A stretch of DNA of 64,000 nucleotides from Sphingobacteriaceae bacterium (GCA_017745075.1 JAGIAD010000003.1:124001-188000); one strand, 5' to 3'; shown: positions 37,701 through 45,011, counted from the first letter of the stretch. Translations and numbers: made by a program. The notes: generated by a model from the sequence alone, not told the origin.

Positions 37701-38270
37701 CCCATCAATCCGGCCATCATGAAACATGCTAGTAGAGATACGTCTTATCGCAGATAATCCTGTCACGCTCCATCCCAATCCCGCAATGCCACGCCCAGCC
37801 TGACTATTATACGAAATGGAAAGCTGGGGAAGTACCTTACCAATCCCCGGAGGAACGGTAATTGGAATACTATAGGTTGCCCCGCCCGTTGCCGAAACAT
37901 CCAAAGAACTGGCAGTCCTGCCAGCATCAATAATCACCCCTCCACTTGGTGGATCAACTGGATCTACCGGATCGACAGGGTCTACCGGATCAATAGGTGG
38001 ATAACCTGGATCACCAGGATCCACCACTTTATTGGCAGTATTTCTGAATACCTTTTCTCCTTTAGCCCCTTGCAAAGCCAAAGTATCCTTTTTCGAGACA
38101 GGAACGGCTCCCTCTACATAACGGATCTCTTTAAACAGCAGAGGTTTAACAGAAGTAGAATCCTTTACAGAGGTATCAGCCTGCTTGGTTGATTTCTCAG
38201 GCTGCATTTGAGCTGAACAGAGAGCAATAAAAAGGATGGAAAAAAAAATTGAGAGCAAAAAATGTTTCAT
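31710..38270 (-). CDS. Giant SpvB/VCBS/RHS polymorphic toxin with toxin-33-like C-terminus
   Basis: The 2186-residue protein has a signal peptide (ends CSAQ), then a Pro-rich linker with repeated DPV, an SpvB domain (about 110-400; LPQLSISYNSQAGRGIAGLGW), five FG-GAP/VCBS repeats (about 420-750; GDFNGDGKTDI), and at least ten YD repeats (about 1130-1780; YDTWGRLV, YDEYGRS). The RHS core is at about 1838-1885 (RLYDPKLHRFLSPDN to NPLMFTDPSGE). A Gly/Ala-rich hydrophobic stretch (about 1887-2060) precedes a tip (about 2069-2125) with LSKGEIQKLKDSGWDHS and IDLYKDKDGWVYEVRKGG that I match to polymorphic toxin type 33. A Pro-rich tail of about 50 residues follows, which is unusual for a toxin end. 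It should be exported and deliver its tip to neighbours. A T9SS-sorted partner is encoded 19 bases upstream. Confidence 0.85.
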   Translation of the reverse strand: MKHFLLSIFFSILFIALCSAQMQPEKSTKQADTSVKDSTSVKPLLFKEIRYVEGAVPVSKKDTLALQGAKGEKVFRNTANKVVDPGDPGYPPIDPVDPVDPVDPVDPPSGGVIIDAGRTASSLDVSATGGATYSIPITVPPGIGKVLPQLSISYNSQAGRGIAGLGWSVTGLSAIRRISTSMFHDGRIDGVNFNETDRFALDGQRLLPKSGIYGADGSEYQTENYSNLRIISHGSSPFGNNSGPEYFEVLYPDGSKAFYGSSSSSRTPDEYALTYTENPVGARISYQYLNTNNVMLISQIEYGGIGAAAGINQVVFSYGYAYRAEQGYTGGISAYQDRILDKISVIGSGSYTRHYKLSYGVVGTLNYQKLTSIQEFNGSEQSSFSPIYFSYGATNDVVVTNTISNLSLSGIASNNSEILTADFTGNGTMDFLLYPNGYKDKFWAFYDMEPNSPYYQIGYQVNTGAFLDIFPTSSLSWNNKVLPGQGMLLVKQNGSNAFKFDVYSSGTVQPVYYQYNKTWDNVPAGPAYFSDYDYQTHDGMPLTMKFVSGDFNGDGLTDIIAVNDGFVVTHESLEYYQDPWDDRASYYYGMPQYEDRGSNAYFVNMDRGLTVNYVTNLGGLAQTYITGEKLLTGDFNGDGKTDILHVKNGVMNVYSMNSTGGLQLLWSIPDSRISLSQQILLGDYNGDGKLDVMFSTGNNSLFATFMSTGKSFEKREQYQPFSNTAGTWNGNPPGTLDLYYLVANDVDGDGKTDILSSRTVTTNNSDYGSTYMTVYYSGAPSSNGQPNFFYGASTSNYGPLKHYPIPIFLNPSKPNVRLEFGFMSNNSISIYRFNRDFKIESQLTNINQDGVTHAIEYKSIDSEQVYTNDIQVYAAGYDQSYPYVDLQTIPGLNVVSKVTRYYGSEQLNQVFGYGKAVSHAGGLGFLGFGEVIRSNWSTGNGDNNRNFTTQVFDPQLRGALVRQFVSKSTYINPSIKNMVFTSPPTNAGVTDGASLTDYISRADQAFSTQLLANKVFINVAVASCEKDMLKNTFQTQVTQYDGYFNRTKTTNNINGVGSQIVEVTYENNPSGYYIGRPLKVSTTLNNGSDITSKEEEYTYSGFLPTQAKKKGQGTGWLTEDIQYDSFGNLKQKTVTAPGGGQRTMSMTYDASGRFVISSTDVNGISSGSVYDPVMGNKLSSTSPTGQVESYVYDTWGRLVTTTDYLNTNSQTSYQRDGFNILITDTDDEGHSSISVTNALGQVIEVRKKNILGQYIGTATQYDVYGRESAVSEPSQAGNYSQWNTTSYDEYGRSKQTVSYTGKVVNLSYSGLSITANDGVKTITTTNDAFGKIASLADPGGTINYTHFANGNVKTVNYGGFVQSIEQDGWGRKTKLTDPSAGIYQYEYDNWGQLTKEISPKGYTEYKYDAAGNLDEKKIVGDGTNMKYNYTYDPATRLISNLVLTNSDGNNANYSYSYDSYKRLSSTVEDNLHARFVRSYTYDSFGRVITEGYEAKDKQSNIIVQKVIEKQYQNGELLQTVLQGTGQVIWKLNNLDSKGKLSISTQGLALKNTYQYNTYGLPQQTVVENTSGNPVTLMNLEYTFDSQRGLLTNRSNSAFNWAESFSYDNQDRLTNFNDNQGNKSQTYDNRGRILNNSELGDYTYDGGSYKQTELDLSNNATANGYYQQEHALQQISYNAFKSPIEIIEQGKERISFQYNAGMSRSHMYYGDEQADPLNRRFRRHYSEDGGMEITSDMQTGKTSFIFYLDGDPYSAPAIWKEEFQSSQHTQNLYFLHRDYLGSIVMITNEQGGVVEKRQFDAWGNILKIEDGYGNALAAFQILDRGFTGHEHLLGVGLIHMNGRLYDPKLHRFLSPDNNIQDPSNTQNFNRYAYAMNNPLMFTDPSGEFIFAFLIPLVGKLVATIITGAIIGAGVGAVSYTASVGLSNGGFKNWDWGQFGKSVGFGALSGAVTMGIGEQFGGIGKFGHEMLRGAAHGLAQGGISELSGGKFLTGFATGAISSVAGSAWGAWGGDFADSPIGMLAFSAVSGGVTAELTGGDFWRGASTGAIIAGLNHLAHNLFQPDPNERQLKLLSKGEIQKLKDSGWDHSDKQGGGKIDLYKDKDGWVYEVRKGGNGPPEPTYINLKNLDQMKVYNNGWWHIKYRSGLTLPVISPAPVVTVPVMPTMPIVAPRIVAPRIFFPELLPIF

Positions 38271-38289
38271 GAGTATATGGCGGTATTAG

Positions 38290-38757
38290 CTAGATTTTAA
38301 TGAGTTTAATGGACTCTGAAGTACTGTCTGAATATTTGATAATCAACAGGTAGGTCCCTGGTGGAATTTTATTTAAAACAATCTGGGTATTTTTATCTTC
38401 AGGACTATACTTATCTGTAAATACTCTATTGCCTCCCATCCCAATTACCTCCATGGATTTGACATAAGCCCTATTGGGGAGCGTCCAGGATACATTCACA
38501 CTCTCACTTACCGGGTTTGGATAGACTTTTAGTATTTTTTCGGTAATCCCATTGCCCTCGTTTTGAGCTAGTGAAATCCCAGTTGACATTTTTTTTTCCG
38601 CAAGCAAACCTGCTGCAGGTCTACAATTGATGCAAAGCCACCGTCTTTCGGACTGATTGCCTGAAGCGTCATAACTGAAGTTTAATTTTTGCGCATGTAC
38701 TTGTACAGGTGCATAGCAAAACACTACGGCTAAAAGAAGTAGATAGATTTTAGGCAT
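38290..38757 (-). CDS. Small exported protein with T9SS type A sorting domain
   Basis: The 155-residue protein has a signal peptide ending QVHAQ. A short middle part contains SYDASGNQSERRW, which looks like one YD-repeat unit, and a CINC pair. The C-terminal 80 residues form a Por secretion tail: LKVYPNPVSESVNVSW, then VIGMGGNRVF and IPPGTYLLIIKYSD. Cargo with this domain crosses the outer membrane through the type IX system. It is 19 bases before the RHS toxin gene in the same direction. The reading that it helps anchor or export the toxin is inference; the shared YD motif suggests it may derive from, or dock with, the toxin shell. Confidence 0.8.
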   Translation of the reverse strand: MPKIYLLLLAVVFCYAPVQVHAQKLNFSYDASGNQSERRWLCINCRPAAGLLAEKKMSTGISLAQNEGNGITEKILKVYPNPVSESVNVSWTLPNRAYVKSMEVIGMGGNRVFTDKYSPEDKNTQIVLNKIPPGTYLLIIKYSDSTSESIKLIKI

Positions 38758-39094
38758 TTTGAGAGCTTAAAATGAGCAGTTAATTTTAGTTTAATTTCAA
38801 CGCCCCAAAGATGTGAAACTGGCAAACAACACCATTACTTTTTTACATGAACATGCCAATTTATTACACGAACCTATTAATAAATCATTAATTTCTAAAA
38901 GGTAATTCGTTTTCCATCTCAACGTCATAAATGATGAAGTCCTAAAATACAAACTACGTAACCTTTGCGTAAAGCGGTTTAAAAATTATCCCATAAAATA
39001 GGCAAATAGAAAGTTTAAATTAATGCCAGATTATTTTTATCCTTATAAATTTCTTTAACTATAGACAATATTCCCTGTAAGTGTTCCAATAGAC
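38758..39094. other. Upstream region of the toxin operon
   Basis: A 337-base AT-rich region expected to carry the toxin operon promoter, ending at the first tRNA-Ser fragment. I see no gene or clear promoter pair. Confidence 0.4.
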
Positions 39095-39109
39095 TCCCTC
39101 GCTCTCCGC
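39095..39109 (+). repeat. tRNA-Ser 3'-end fragment (internal att scar 1)
   Basis: TCCCTCGCTCTCCGC is identical to the last 15 bases of the left attachment site, minus its final A. It is followed by a terminator-like hairpin, as after a real tRNA gene. Confidence 0.7.
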
Positions 39110-39123
39110 CGAAAAAAACGAAG

Positions 39124-39145
39124 CCCGACGATAGTCGGGTTTTTT
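39124..39145 (+). terminator. Terminator-like hairpin after att scar 1
   Basis: CCCGAC-GATA-GTCGGG followed by a T-run. It would have ended transcription of a restored tRNA-Ser gene before later insertions moved it. Confidence 0.6.
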
Positions 39146-39269
39146 GTTTTCCAGAATTTCACTAAGGCGCAGCCTTAAATGGAAAACCGGGAAACAAAAA
39201 GATGAGCGTAGCCAATGCTTCGTTTTAATGAAGCCTCCTCCTTTAGGGATCACGGAGCGCAACGCAGCT

Positions 39270-39287
39270 AATCCCTCGCTCTCCGCA
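39270..39287 (+). repeat. tRNA-Ser 3'-end fragment (internal att scar 2)
   Basis: AATCCCTCGCTCTCCGCA (18 bases) is identical to the end of the left attachment site. The 160 bases between scars 1 and 2 carry no gene, only nested inverted arms (GTTTTCCA 39146-39153 with TGGAAAAC 39180-39187, and TAAGGC with GCCTTA). Confidence 0.75.
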
Positions 39288-39747
39288 CCGGACAGACTTT
39301 TTATGACAATATCGAACAGCTCGAGTAAATCGTGGGTATTCGAGAAAAAAATAAAAAAGTACTTGATGGCGGGCTTCTCGGGCTAAGGTTCGGGATTCTC
39401 TTTCTCCGCGAAGAGTTTCTATAAAGGCCATTCTGCTTCAGAAAGGCCTTTTTCTATTGGACTTTCACCTCTTTACAACCCGAAATTTTTAAGCTTCAAA
39501 TTTTTCAATTTTACTCAATCTCGCAAAAAAGACTTCATTGAAATTTGGTGTAATAAAACTGTAGAATTCGTGTAATAAAACATAGGGGTTCGTGTAATAA
39601 ACCTACAAGCCGCGATAGAAGTAGTATCAGGAAAGTTACATTTGCCAAAAATTAACCCAGACGCTCTCCAATTCTATAAATCCCCATTCCTGGATATTAT
39701 TTTTTGTGTCGGTCGTCAACATTATTAACATAACGTTTATCCACAAG

Positions 39748-41076
39748 ATGAAAAAATTAACTTCTTTTATTAAGCCACTTGGCTTGATCTGTTTACTGTT
39801 ATTCAGTATTTCATTAATTATCGCTTCCTGCAAGAAGCATTCAGGCGACAACTCGGATGTATTTAATCTAACCGAACTCCAAAACTGGGAAACAAAGAAC
39901 TTTAACCACAATGCGCTATTGTTTAACACCTTGAAGCCAGATTGGAGCAAAGTTTTTATTAATCACCAAGAAAATCAAAATGTTTACGAAGTTGATGTTA
40001 TCAATCAGGAGAAACTATTCCTATCACTAGGATTTACCGATCCTTCATCGGCAGACTCCGTTGCTGCAAAAAGCAAAATCAAAATGCTTTTCTTTAAAGA
40101 TGACGAAAGCGGTAAGATCACAGGGGGATATTACATGGTTTCGATTTCAGATGAAAACCCACATTACAAAAAGTATGAAAATTATACTGGTGCAGTGTAT
40201 TACTATGGGTCGAACGGAAATCTCATTAATGGATTTATTTATGACAAAGGTAAAGCGACCAAATCAATAAAAGGCACGAATGCGGAGGCTTATAAGGCTT
40301 CACTGATTGAAAGACCTGTATCATTGCGTGGTATCAGTGGGAGAAAATTGCAGCTTGCTATGGCCCAAACCTGCTATACTGATGTTTCACCTGTATATGG
40401 GTTTAGTTGTATTACGGTGGAAACTTACACTGAATGTACACCATATGTTAAAGGCTACAACTACACAACGGTTTGTACGGATGTGCCTATTGCAAGTGAT
40501 GGAGCCGTTGATGGATCAGGCGGGACTGGAGGCGGTGGTTCTGGTGGTAATAACAATGGTGGAGGAACAGCACCAACTGGACCGGAGGAAACAGAAGAGC
40601 AAAAGGAAGCTAAGCGTCAAACGGACTGTGAGACTTTTACATTCAGAAAAACGACTGAAGCAAATTGGCAGGAGGCCGGTGTAAATAATATTAAACTGAG
40701 CTGGGTTTGGCTTGGTGGATCAAGTGGCATTTACACCTCACGAGATATGCAGGTAAGTGGACTTGTATTGGGCTTTCCTACTTATTATACCAATTCTAAT
40801 GGTTCTACCACAAATTTAAGTGCCGGGAAAGCTGCCAACAGAGCTGCGATAGCAGTTGAGATGGCAAGGAGATACACTTATGCTGAATTTCGTGACAGCC
40901 CTTATTACCCACAAGACGCAGAAGTGAAAAAATACTTTATTGCTCAAGTAGCCCTTATCATGGCCGCGAATAAAGGAACCGCAGGGACAACCGGTAGCGG
41001 AAGCACTAATATTGTTTTCAACGACGAAAAAAGATCTTATATTACCGATCCTTTAGATTGTGATGATGTCGAATAA
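39748..41076 (+). CDS. Lipoprotein of unknown function, island cargo
   Basis: I chose ATG 39748 (MKKLTSFIKPLGLICLLLFS), which gives 442 residues and a lipobox LIIASC; the longer frame starts at a GTG 42 bases upstream. The N-terminal domain (about 25-185) is alpha/beta without known motifs. A cysteine-rich patch (about 205-245) precedes a Gly/Asn linker (GGTGGGGSGG), and a separate C-terminal domain (about 300-442) has a helix rich in Ala (AGKAANRAAIAVEMARRYTYAEF). The layout of anchor, linker and tip recalls lipoprotein-anchored effectors, but I recognise no toxin fold. It overlaps the next gene by 14 bases, so the two are coupled. Confidence 0.65.
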   Translation: MKKLTSFIKPLGLICLLLFSISLIIASCKKHSGDNSDVFNLTELQNWETKNFNHNALLFNTLKPDWSKVFINHQENQNVYEVDVINQEKLFLSLGFTDPSSADSVAAKSKIKMLFFKDDESGKITGGYYMVSISDENPHYKKYENYTGAVYYYGSNGNLINGFIYDKGKATKSIKGTNAEAYKASLIERPVSLRGISGRKLQLAMAQTCYTDVSPVYGFSCITVETYTECTPYVKGYNYTTVCTDVPIASDGAVDGSGGTGGGGSGGNNNGGGTAPTGPEETEEQKEAKRQTDCETFTFRKTTEANWQEAGVNNIKLSWVWLGGSSGIYTSRDMQVSGLVLGFPTYYTNSNGSTTNLSAGKAANRAAIAVEMARRYTYAEFRDSPYYPQDAEVKKYFIAQVALIMAANKGTAGTTGSGSTNIVFNDEKRSYITDPLDCDDVE

Positions 41077-41614
41077 AAAGTTTTATTTAATTTTTCTTAT
41101 CCTCAATTATTTTGGCTTCACTGCGTGGAGTCAAAATAATACTAAGCCTATGGAATTATCAAGTTTATTCATCAATGAAAAAAAAGCAATTGAGTTTATT
41201 CAATCAGATTTCAAAGATCTAAAGCCTTTAACAGCGGTTGAGAAAGAGTCTCAGCCGATTTTATATCTCAAGTTCAACAAAACCTTAAAAGACACTGATA
41301 AAAAGTATACTTTCTTTGATAGACCCGTAGACTTGATATGCGCCTATTATGATAGTAGTGAAAAAAATAAATTTGCGCTATACATTTTGTTAGATATCAA
41401 GAGAGATGATTTGAAGATGTTCGCCAAATTATGGGGCCATCCCGGCAACGTTTCTTTTGAAGATTACGCGAATGGCGATTTTAACTCACAGATGTGGAAT
41501 AAAGACGGGGTTGACATAGTTATAGGCAGATCTTTCGCTGATGATTATGGTCGAGATAGTCAGATCGTTCAACTAAGTAATATAAAGCTCCAAGAGCTAA
41601 TTAATATTGAATAG
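41063..41614 (+). CDS. Small exported protein coupled to the lipoprotein gene
   Basis: The protein has about 183 residues with a signal peptide ending TAWSQ. The start could be GTG 41060, ATG 41063 or ATG 41066, all inside the end of the lipoprotein gene. The body is alpha/beta (FINEKKAIEFIQSDFKDL; FALYILLDIKRDDLKMFAKLWG) and ends in a helix. No family is recognised. Its overlap with a lipoprotein that might be an effector, inside an island that already holds a toxin/immunity pair, makes a periplasmic immunity protein possible, without direct evidence. Confidence 0.6.
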   Translation: MMSNKKFYLIFLILNYFGFTAWSQNNTKPMELSSLFINEKKAIEFIQSDFKDLKPLTAVEKESQPILYLKFNKTLKDTDKKYTFFDRPVDLICAYYDSSEKNKFALYILLDIKRDDLKMFAKLWGHPGNVSFEDYANGDFNSQMWNKDGVDIVIGRSFADDYGRDSQIVQLSNIKLQELINIE

Positions 41615-42032
41615 TCATTTCCTTAGCTGTACTTCAACCATGGAACCACTGCAATAGGGTATTTGCGTATTTCACTAAAACTGTACAGTCCATTTCGCTA
41701 CAAACTGTACGCGAATCTGGCTGCAGATTTTCTTCTTCCCTGGGCCGCTCCGTTTTGATTGGACCTGAGTCTAAATCTTATCCTTTTCTCAGGATCAATT
41801 AACGAACAGCTTGCAGATTGAGACCTGGAATCCTTTAAAAAAACGCGCAGAAGCGTTTAAATCTGGCTGATTTGCAAGATCACACCAGGAGTCTGTTTAC
41901 TTCTTGGGCTTTAATTTGGCCTGAACTTAGAAATTTTATTGGAAATGCTGAGCGAAGAATTTCTGATCCGAAGATCAGTGCGTACAGCTTGGAGGGAAAA
42001 AGTCCGTCAGTTTGGAGCGAAATGAGTTGTCA
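41615..42032. other. Gene-free island segment before the HEPN relic
   Basis: No supported gene. A terminator-like hairpin for the minus strand (AAACGC / GCGTTT followed by T's when read leftwards) lies near 41839-41862, probably the terminator of the lost minus-strand gene. Confidence 0.4.
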
Positions 42033-42275
42033 TCATAAATGCGAAACGCGTGTACACATTTGCCGAAAAAATGGAAGAGGGAATTCATCATCCTTTAAAG
42101 CCGCTATTCTATTTGATAATTCTTGTATGAAACCCTTAATGGTAACCAATGCTTCGTTAATTTGCTTTTCAGTGATTACAATAAAATTCCCATCCTTCGT
42201 CTTCCCATTCCGATGGACGAGATCATGCCTTAATTTTACACAAAAACATGTGAAACAAGTGCCATACGACGGCAT
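42033..42275 (-). pseudogene. 3' remnant of a HEPN-domain gene, cut at the right att site
   Basis: The minus strand encodes 80 residues with the HEPN catalytic signature Rx4H in LRHDLVHRNGKTKDGN, followed by the amphipathic helix ITEKQINEALVTIKGFIQEL, which is the common C-terminal end of HEPN proteins in Bacteroidota. Many HEPN proteins are RNases of toxin-antitoxin or defence systems. The upstream part, which should hold the rest of the domain, is missing: the frame runs straight into the tRNA fragment at 42286. The gene was evidently truncated by the recombination that made this junction. The overlapping plus-strand frame here (41872-42378) is a shadow. Confidence 0.6.
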
Positions 42276-42285
42276 AAATGAGGCT

Positions 42286-42309
42286 GGTTCGAATCCCTCG
42301 CTCTCCGCA
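42286..42309 (+). other. Attachment site (right), tRNA-Ser 3'-end copy
   Basis: All 24 bases equal 29682-29705, including the T arm, acceptor strand and the CGCA end. The tRNA body is not present to the left, so this is the displaced original tRNA end or a later att copy. Distance to the left site is 12.6 kb. Confidence 0.8.
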
Positions 42310-42336
42310 GGAAGGGATTCCTTCAGAAAAATCAGA

Positions 42337-42365
42337 GGATTGCTCCAAAAAGAGCAACCCTTTTT
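42337..42365 (+). terminator. Hairpin and T-run right of the att site, original tRNA terminator
   Basis: GGATTGCTC / GAGCAACCC (one mismatch) with loop CAAAAA runs into a T-run. It sits where the terminator of the uninterrupted tRNA-Ser gene would be. A decayed copy of this segment is at 49229-49292. Confidence 0.65.
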
Positions 42366-42438
42366 CCTTGTGCATTAATACATTTAGTTACGAGCCTGAA
42401 CACCATTATTGATAAGTACAGTTTGCAAAAGCTCCATC

Positions 42439-44904
42439 TTAAAACTCCTTCTCGCCAAATTCACTGTTTGGAAGTTTAGTTTTACCGGTGAGTTTGTTCA
42501 GGTTAAAGCTAAAATTCAATAAGAAAACATCGGTTTCGTAAATGTAGTTTGTTGTGGTATAAAAATCTTTACCATAGGTGGTTATCCTTTGCCTGTTCGA
42601 CTGATTCATGCCAAGATCTATATTCTGCCATTGTAAGGTAGCAGCAAAACGTCCGTTCATGAATGTCTTCTTAACTGCCGTGGAGGGAACCAGAAATTTT
42701 GAATCCTCACCCTGAGCAGTCGGCCTTTTCGATAAGTAGTTTACATTTCCCTGTACGCTCCAGGTTTTACTCAGTTGAAAGTTGGTATTGGCATTTACCG
42801 AAAATACCCAGTTCGCATTGTTTACAACCGAATTGTTGCCCAGTACGTTTAAATTCCCTGAAACCTTGTAGTTGTACACATTACCACCAACATATAAGCT
42901 CCACCACTTCAGGGCCTGGAGGTTAGCCCCCATTTCGAGCCCAAAGGAACGTGCCCTTTCGGTATTGGTGAACACCCTGTTCAAAATCGTGTCGGCATAA
43001 ACGCTGTTTACACGCTGAATTGGATTTTGAATATGCTGATAATATAAGGTAGAGAAAAAAGATCCTTTTTTAAAGCTCCGGGTGATGCCCAGTTCTGCAA
43101 GGTCAATAAAAGAGGGCTTAAGGTCAGGATCACCTTGCTCCAGGGTCTCTGAATGCTCCCTTTCAGGAATAGGGTTTAGCTCGAAATTATTGGTACGTTG
43201 TATCCTTCTGGAATATCCGGCCTTTAATTTCAAACCTTCATTCATATTGTAAAGCAAACTCAACGAAGGAAAAAGATTGGAAAGATCGAGTTCATGTTTT
43301 AAAGGGTCGTAAGAAAGATTTACGGTCCTCGTAGCATATTCATAACGCAGTCCGCCAATATATTCCAGTTTTTCTATTTTGCCTGAATATTGTGAGTAGA
43401 CTGAATGGATTTGGTTTCTGGCTTCCGCACTTCCCCTAAAGCGGTTAGCATCTGGCTGTGAGGTTACAGGAGTAACAAAATAATCAAACTGCCCGTTTTG
43501 TGTATCATATCTGAACTGATAACCGCTCTCCAGTTTTCCCTTGCCCAGGTTAATGGCATAATCCAGTTTAAACCTATAGCCGTTAATGGGGTTTTTATAT
43601 GGATTATAAACATACTGTAAGGTATCAGCTGTATTGGGGTAGCCCAGGTTTCTGTTTTTGGTATTACCATAAAGGTTTGCATTTTCATATAATACCGACA
43701 CCGCCAGCGTAGATTTATTTCCAAAAGTGTGCGTATAATCAAGATTACCTAATGTAAAGCTTCCTTCTTTGGTTTGTAAATTAGAATTATAGTAGGTAGT
43801 AGCCCTGATGGGTATACCTGTTGAAAGATCTGAAGTGCTATTGTTATAAATCAGGTCGGCCAGGCGTGCCTGGTAACGCTTCCCACTAAAAAAACCAAAC
43901 GAAAAAGAATTGCTCTGATTAGGGGTATAAACTGCTGATAACCTGCCAGCGTAATTGTATTTATCAAAACTGCGCTCGCCGTTTGACGGGAATCGTGTAA
44001 TCGTATTATTGGTAAAATTTTTAGTAAAAACATCTCCTTCCCTGAAACCGGCATTGTCATTCCTCAGGTAATTTCCGCCAAGAGCGATATCCCATTTATC
44101 TTTTCTGAAATTCAGGGTAACATCGCCACCGAAACGTTTGGGTTTTTCCTTGTTATTATAATCAGTAGTGCTGGGAAGCCCCACCTGAGCGTTAGCTGTT
44201 AAAGTAAATCCATCATTTGCACCTTTTTTGGTTACGATATTAATAATACCCGCTTTTCCATCCGGATCATATTTTGCAGAAGGAGAAGTAATTAACTCTA
44301 TCTGTTCTAAACTGTTGGCCGGCAACTGACTCAAAACCGTTTGGGCATCGATAAGCACGGGCTTGCCATTTACCAGAACAAGAAAGCCTGTTGATCCCCG
44401 CACACTGATCTGCCCCTCGCTGTTAACCGATACGGCTGGCAGGTTCTTTAACACATCAACCGCGGTTCCGCCTTTGGCATTTTCAAAACGATCAGCACGA
44501 TACGACTGTTTATCGATCTTATTAGCTGTATTTGCCCTTGCACCGTTAATATTAACCTGGCTAAGAGATGCAGCGGCAGGTGTAAGGCTAAGCTGCCCAA
44601 GGTTAACAATTCTTGTATCGGCAATGTTAACCCTAACCTGCTTATTTTTATAACCCAGGTATGCGATTTTAAGCACATATTGGCCATTTTGGAGTTTACC
44701 AATCTCAAACGCCCCATTCGGCCGGGTTAACGCCCCTCCAACAACAGTGGTATCTGATTGTTTTAAGAGGGCCACACTGGCATACTCGAGCGGCTGTTTA
44801 GTTTGCTCATCAATAAGAACGCCTTTAAGTGTTACGTTTTGAGCCTTAACAACGAGACTGGAAAGAACTAATACAAAAAGTACGATAGATTTTGCGAATG
44901 GCAT
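42439..44904 (-). CDS. Outer-membrane beta-barrel receptor of the TonB-dependent type
   Basis: I chose ATG 44904 (MPFAKSIVLFVLVLSSLVVKA), an 821-residue protein with a standard signal peptide; the frame extends 9 codons further upstream. A CarboxypepD-regulatory domain comes first (VTLKGVLIDEQTKQPLEYASV, about 25-105), then a plug (VDVLKNLPAVSVNSEGQISVRG and IELITSPSAKYDPDGKAGIIN), then the large OMP_b-brl_3 barrel. Members take up unknown ligands or sense them; there is no partner SusD, so this is not a classical glycan importer. A minus-strand AraC regulator lies 107 bases upstream and could control it. Confidence 0.85.
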   Translation of the reverse strand: MPFAKSIVLFVLVLSSLVVKAQNVTLKGVLIDEQTKQPLEYASVALLKQSDTTVVGGALTRPNGAFEIGKLQNGQYVLKIAYLGYKNKQVRVNIADTRIVNLGQLSLTPAAASLSQVNINGARANTANKIDKQSYRADRFENAKGGTAVDVLKNLPAVSVNSEGQISVRGSTGFLVLVNGKPVLIDAQTVLSQLPANSLEQIELITSPSAKYDPDGKAGIINIVTKKGANDGFTLTANAQVGLPSTTDYNNKEKPKRFGGDVTLNFRKDKWDIALGGNYLRNDNAGFREGDVFTKNFTNNTITRFPSNGERSFDKYNYAGRLSAVYTPNQSNSFSFGFFSGKRYQARLADLIYNNSTSDLSTGIPIRATTYYNSNLQTKEGSFTLGNLDYTHTFGNKSTLAVSVLYENANLYGNTKNRNLGYPNTADTLQYVYNPYKNPINGYRFKLDYAINLGKGKLESGYQFRYDTQNGQFDYFVTPVTSQPDANRFRGSAEARNQIHSVYSQYSGKIEKLEYIGGLRYEYATRTVNLSYDPLKHELDLSNLFPSLSLLYNMNEGLKLKAGYSRRIQRTNNFELNPIPEREHSETLEQGDPDLKPSFIDLAELGITRSFKKGSFFSTLYYQHIQNPIQRVNSVYADTILNRVFTNTERARSFGLEMGANLQALKWWSLYVGGNVYNYKVSGNLNVLGNNSVVNNANWVFSVNANTNFQLSKTWSVQGNVNYLSKRPTAQGEDSKFLVPSTAVKKTFMNGRFAATLQWQNIDLGMNQSNRQRITTYGKDFYTTTNYIYETDVFLLNFSFNLNKLTGKTKLPNSEFGEKEF

Positions 44905-45011
44905 AATGGATTTACTAAAATAATGAGTCATCTATTATTATTGGAAATAATGTTTCGCAAAGAAGCAGGTAAAATTCTTTCTAGCATGGTACATTTGAAA
45001 ATAATATGGTA

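Noticed and set aside
39059..39431. Several short frames of 62-80 codons on both strands
   Set aside because: They cover the two tRNA-end scars and hairpins; translated tRNA words (NPSLSA) give them away.
41872..42378. Plus-strand 168-codon frame across the right att site
   Set aside because: It overlaps the HEPN relic antisense and the tRNA fragment; its sequence has no domain and the GSNPSLSA end is translated tRNA.
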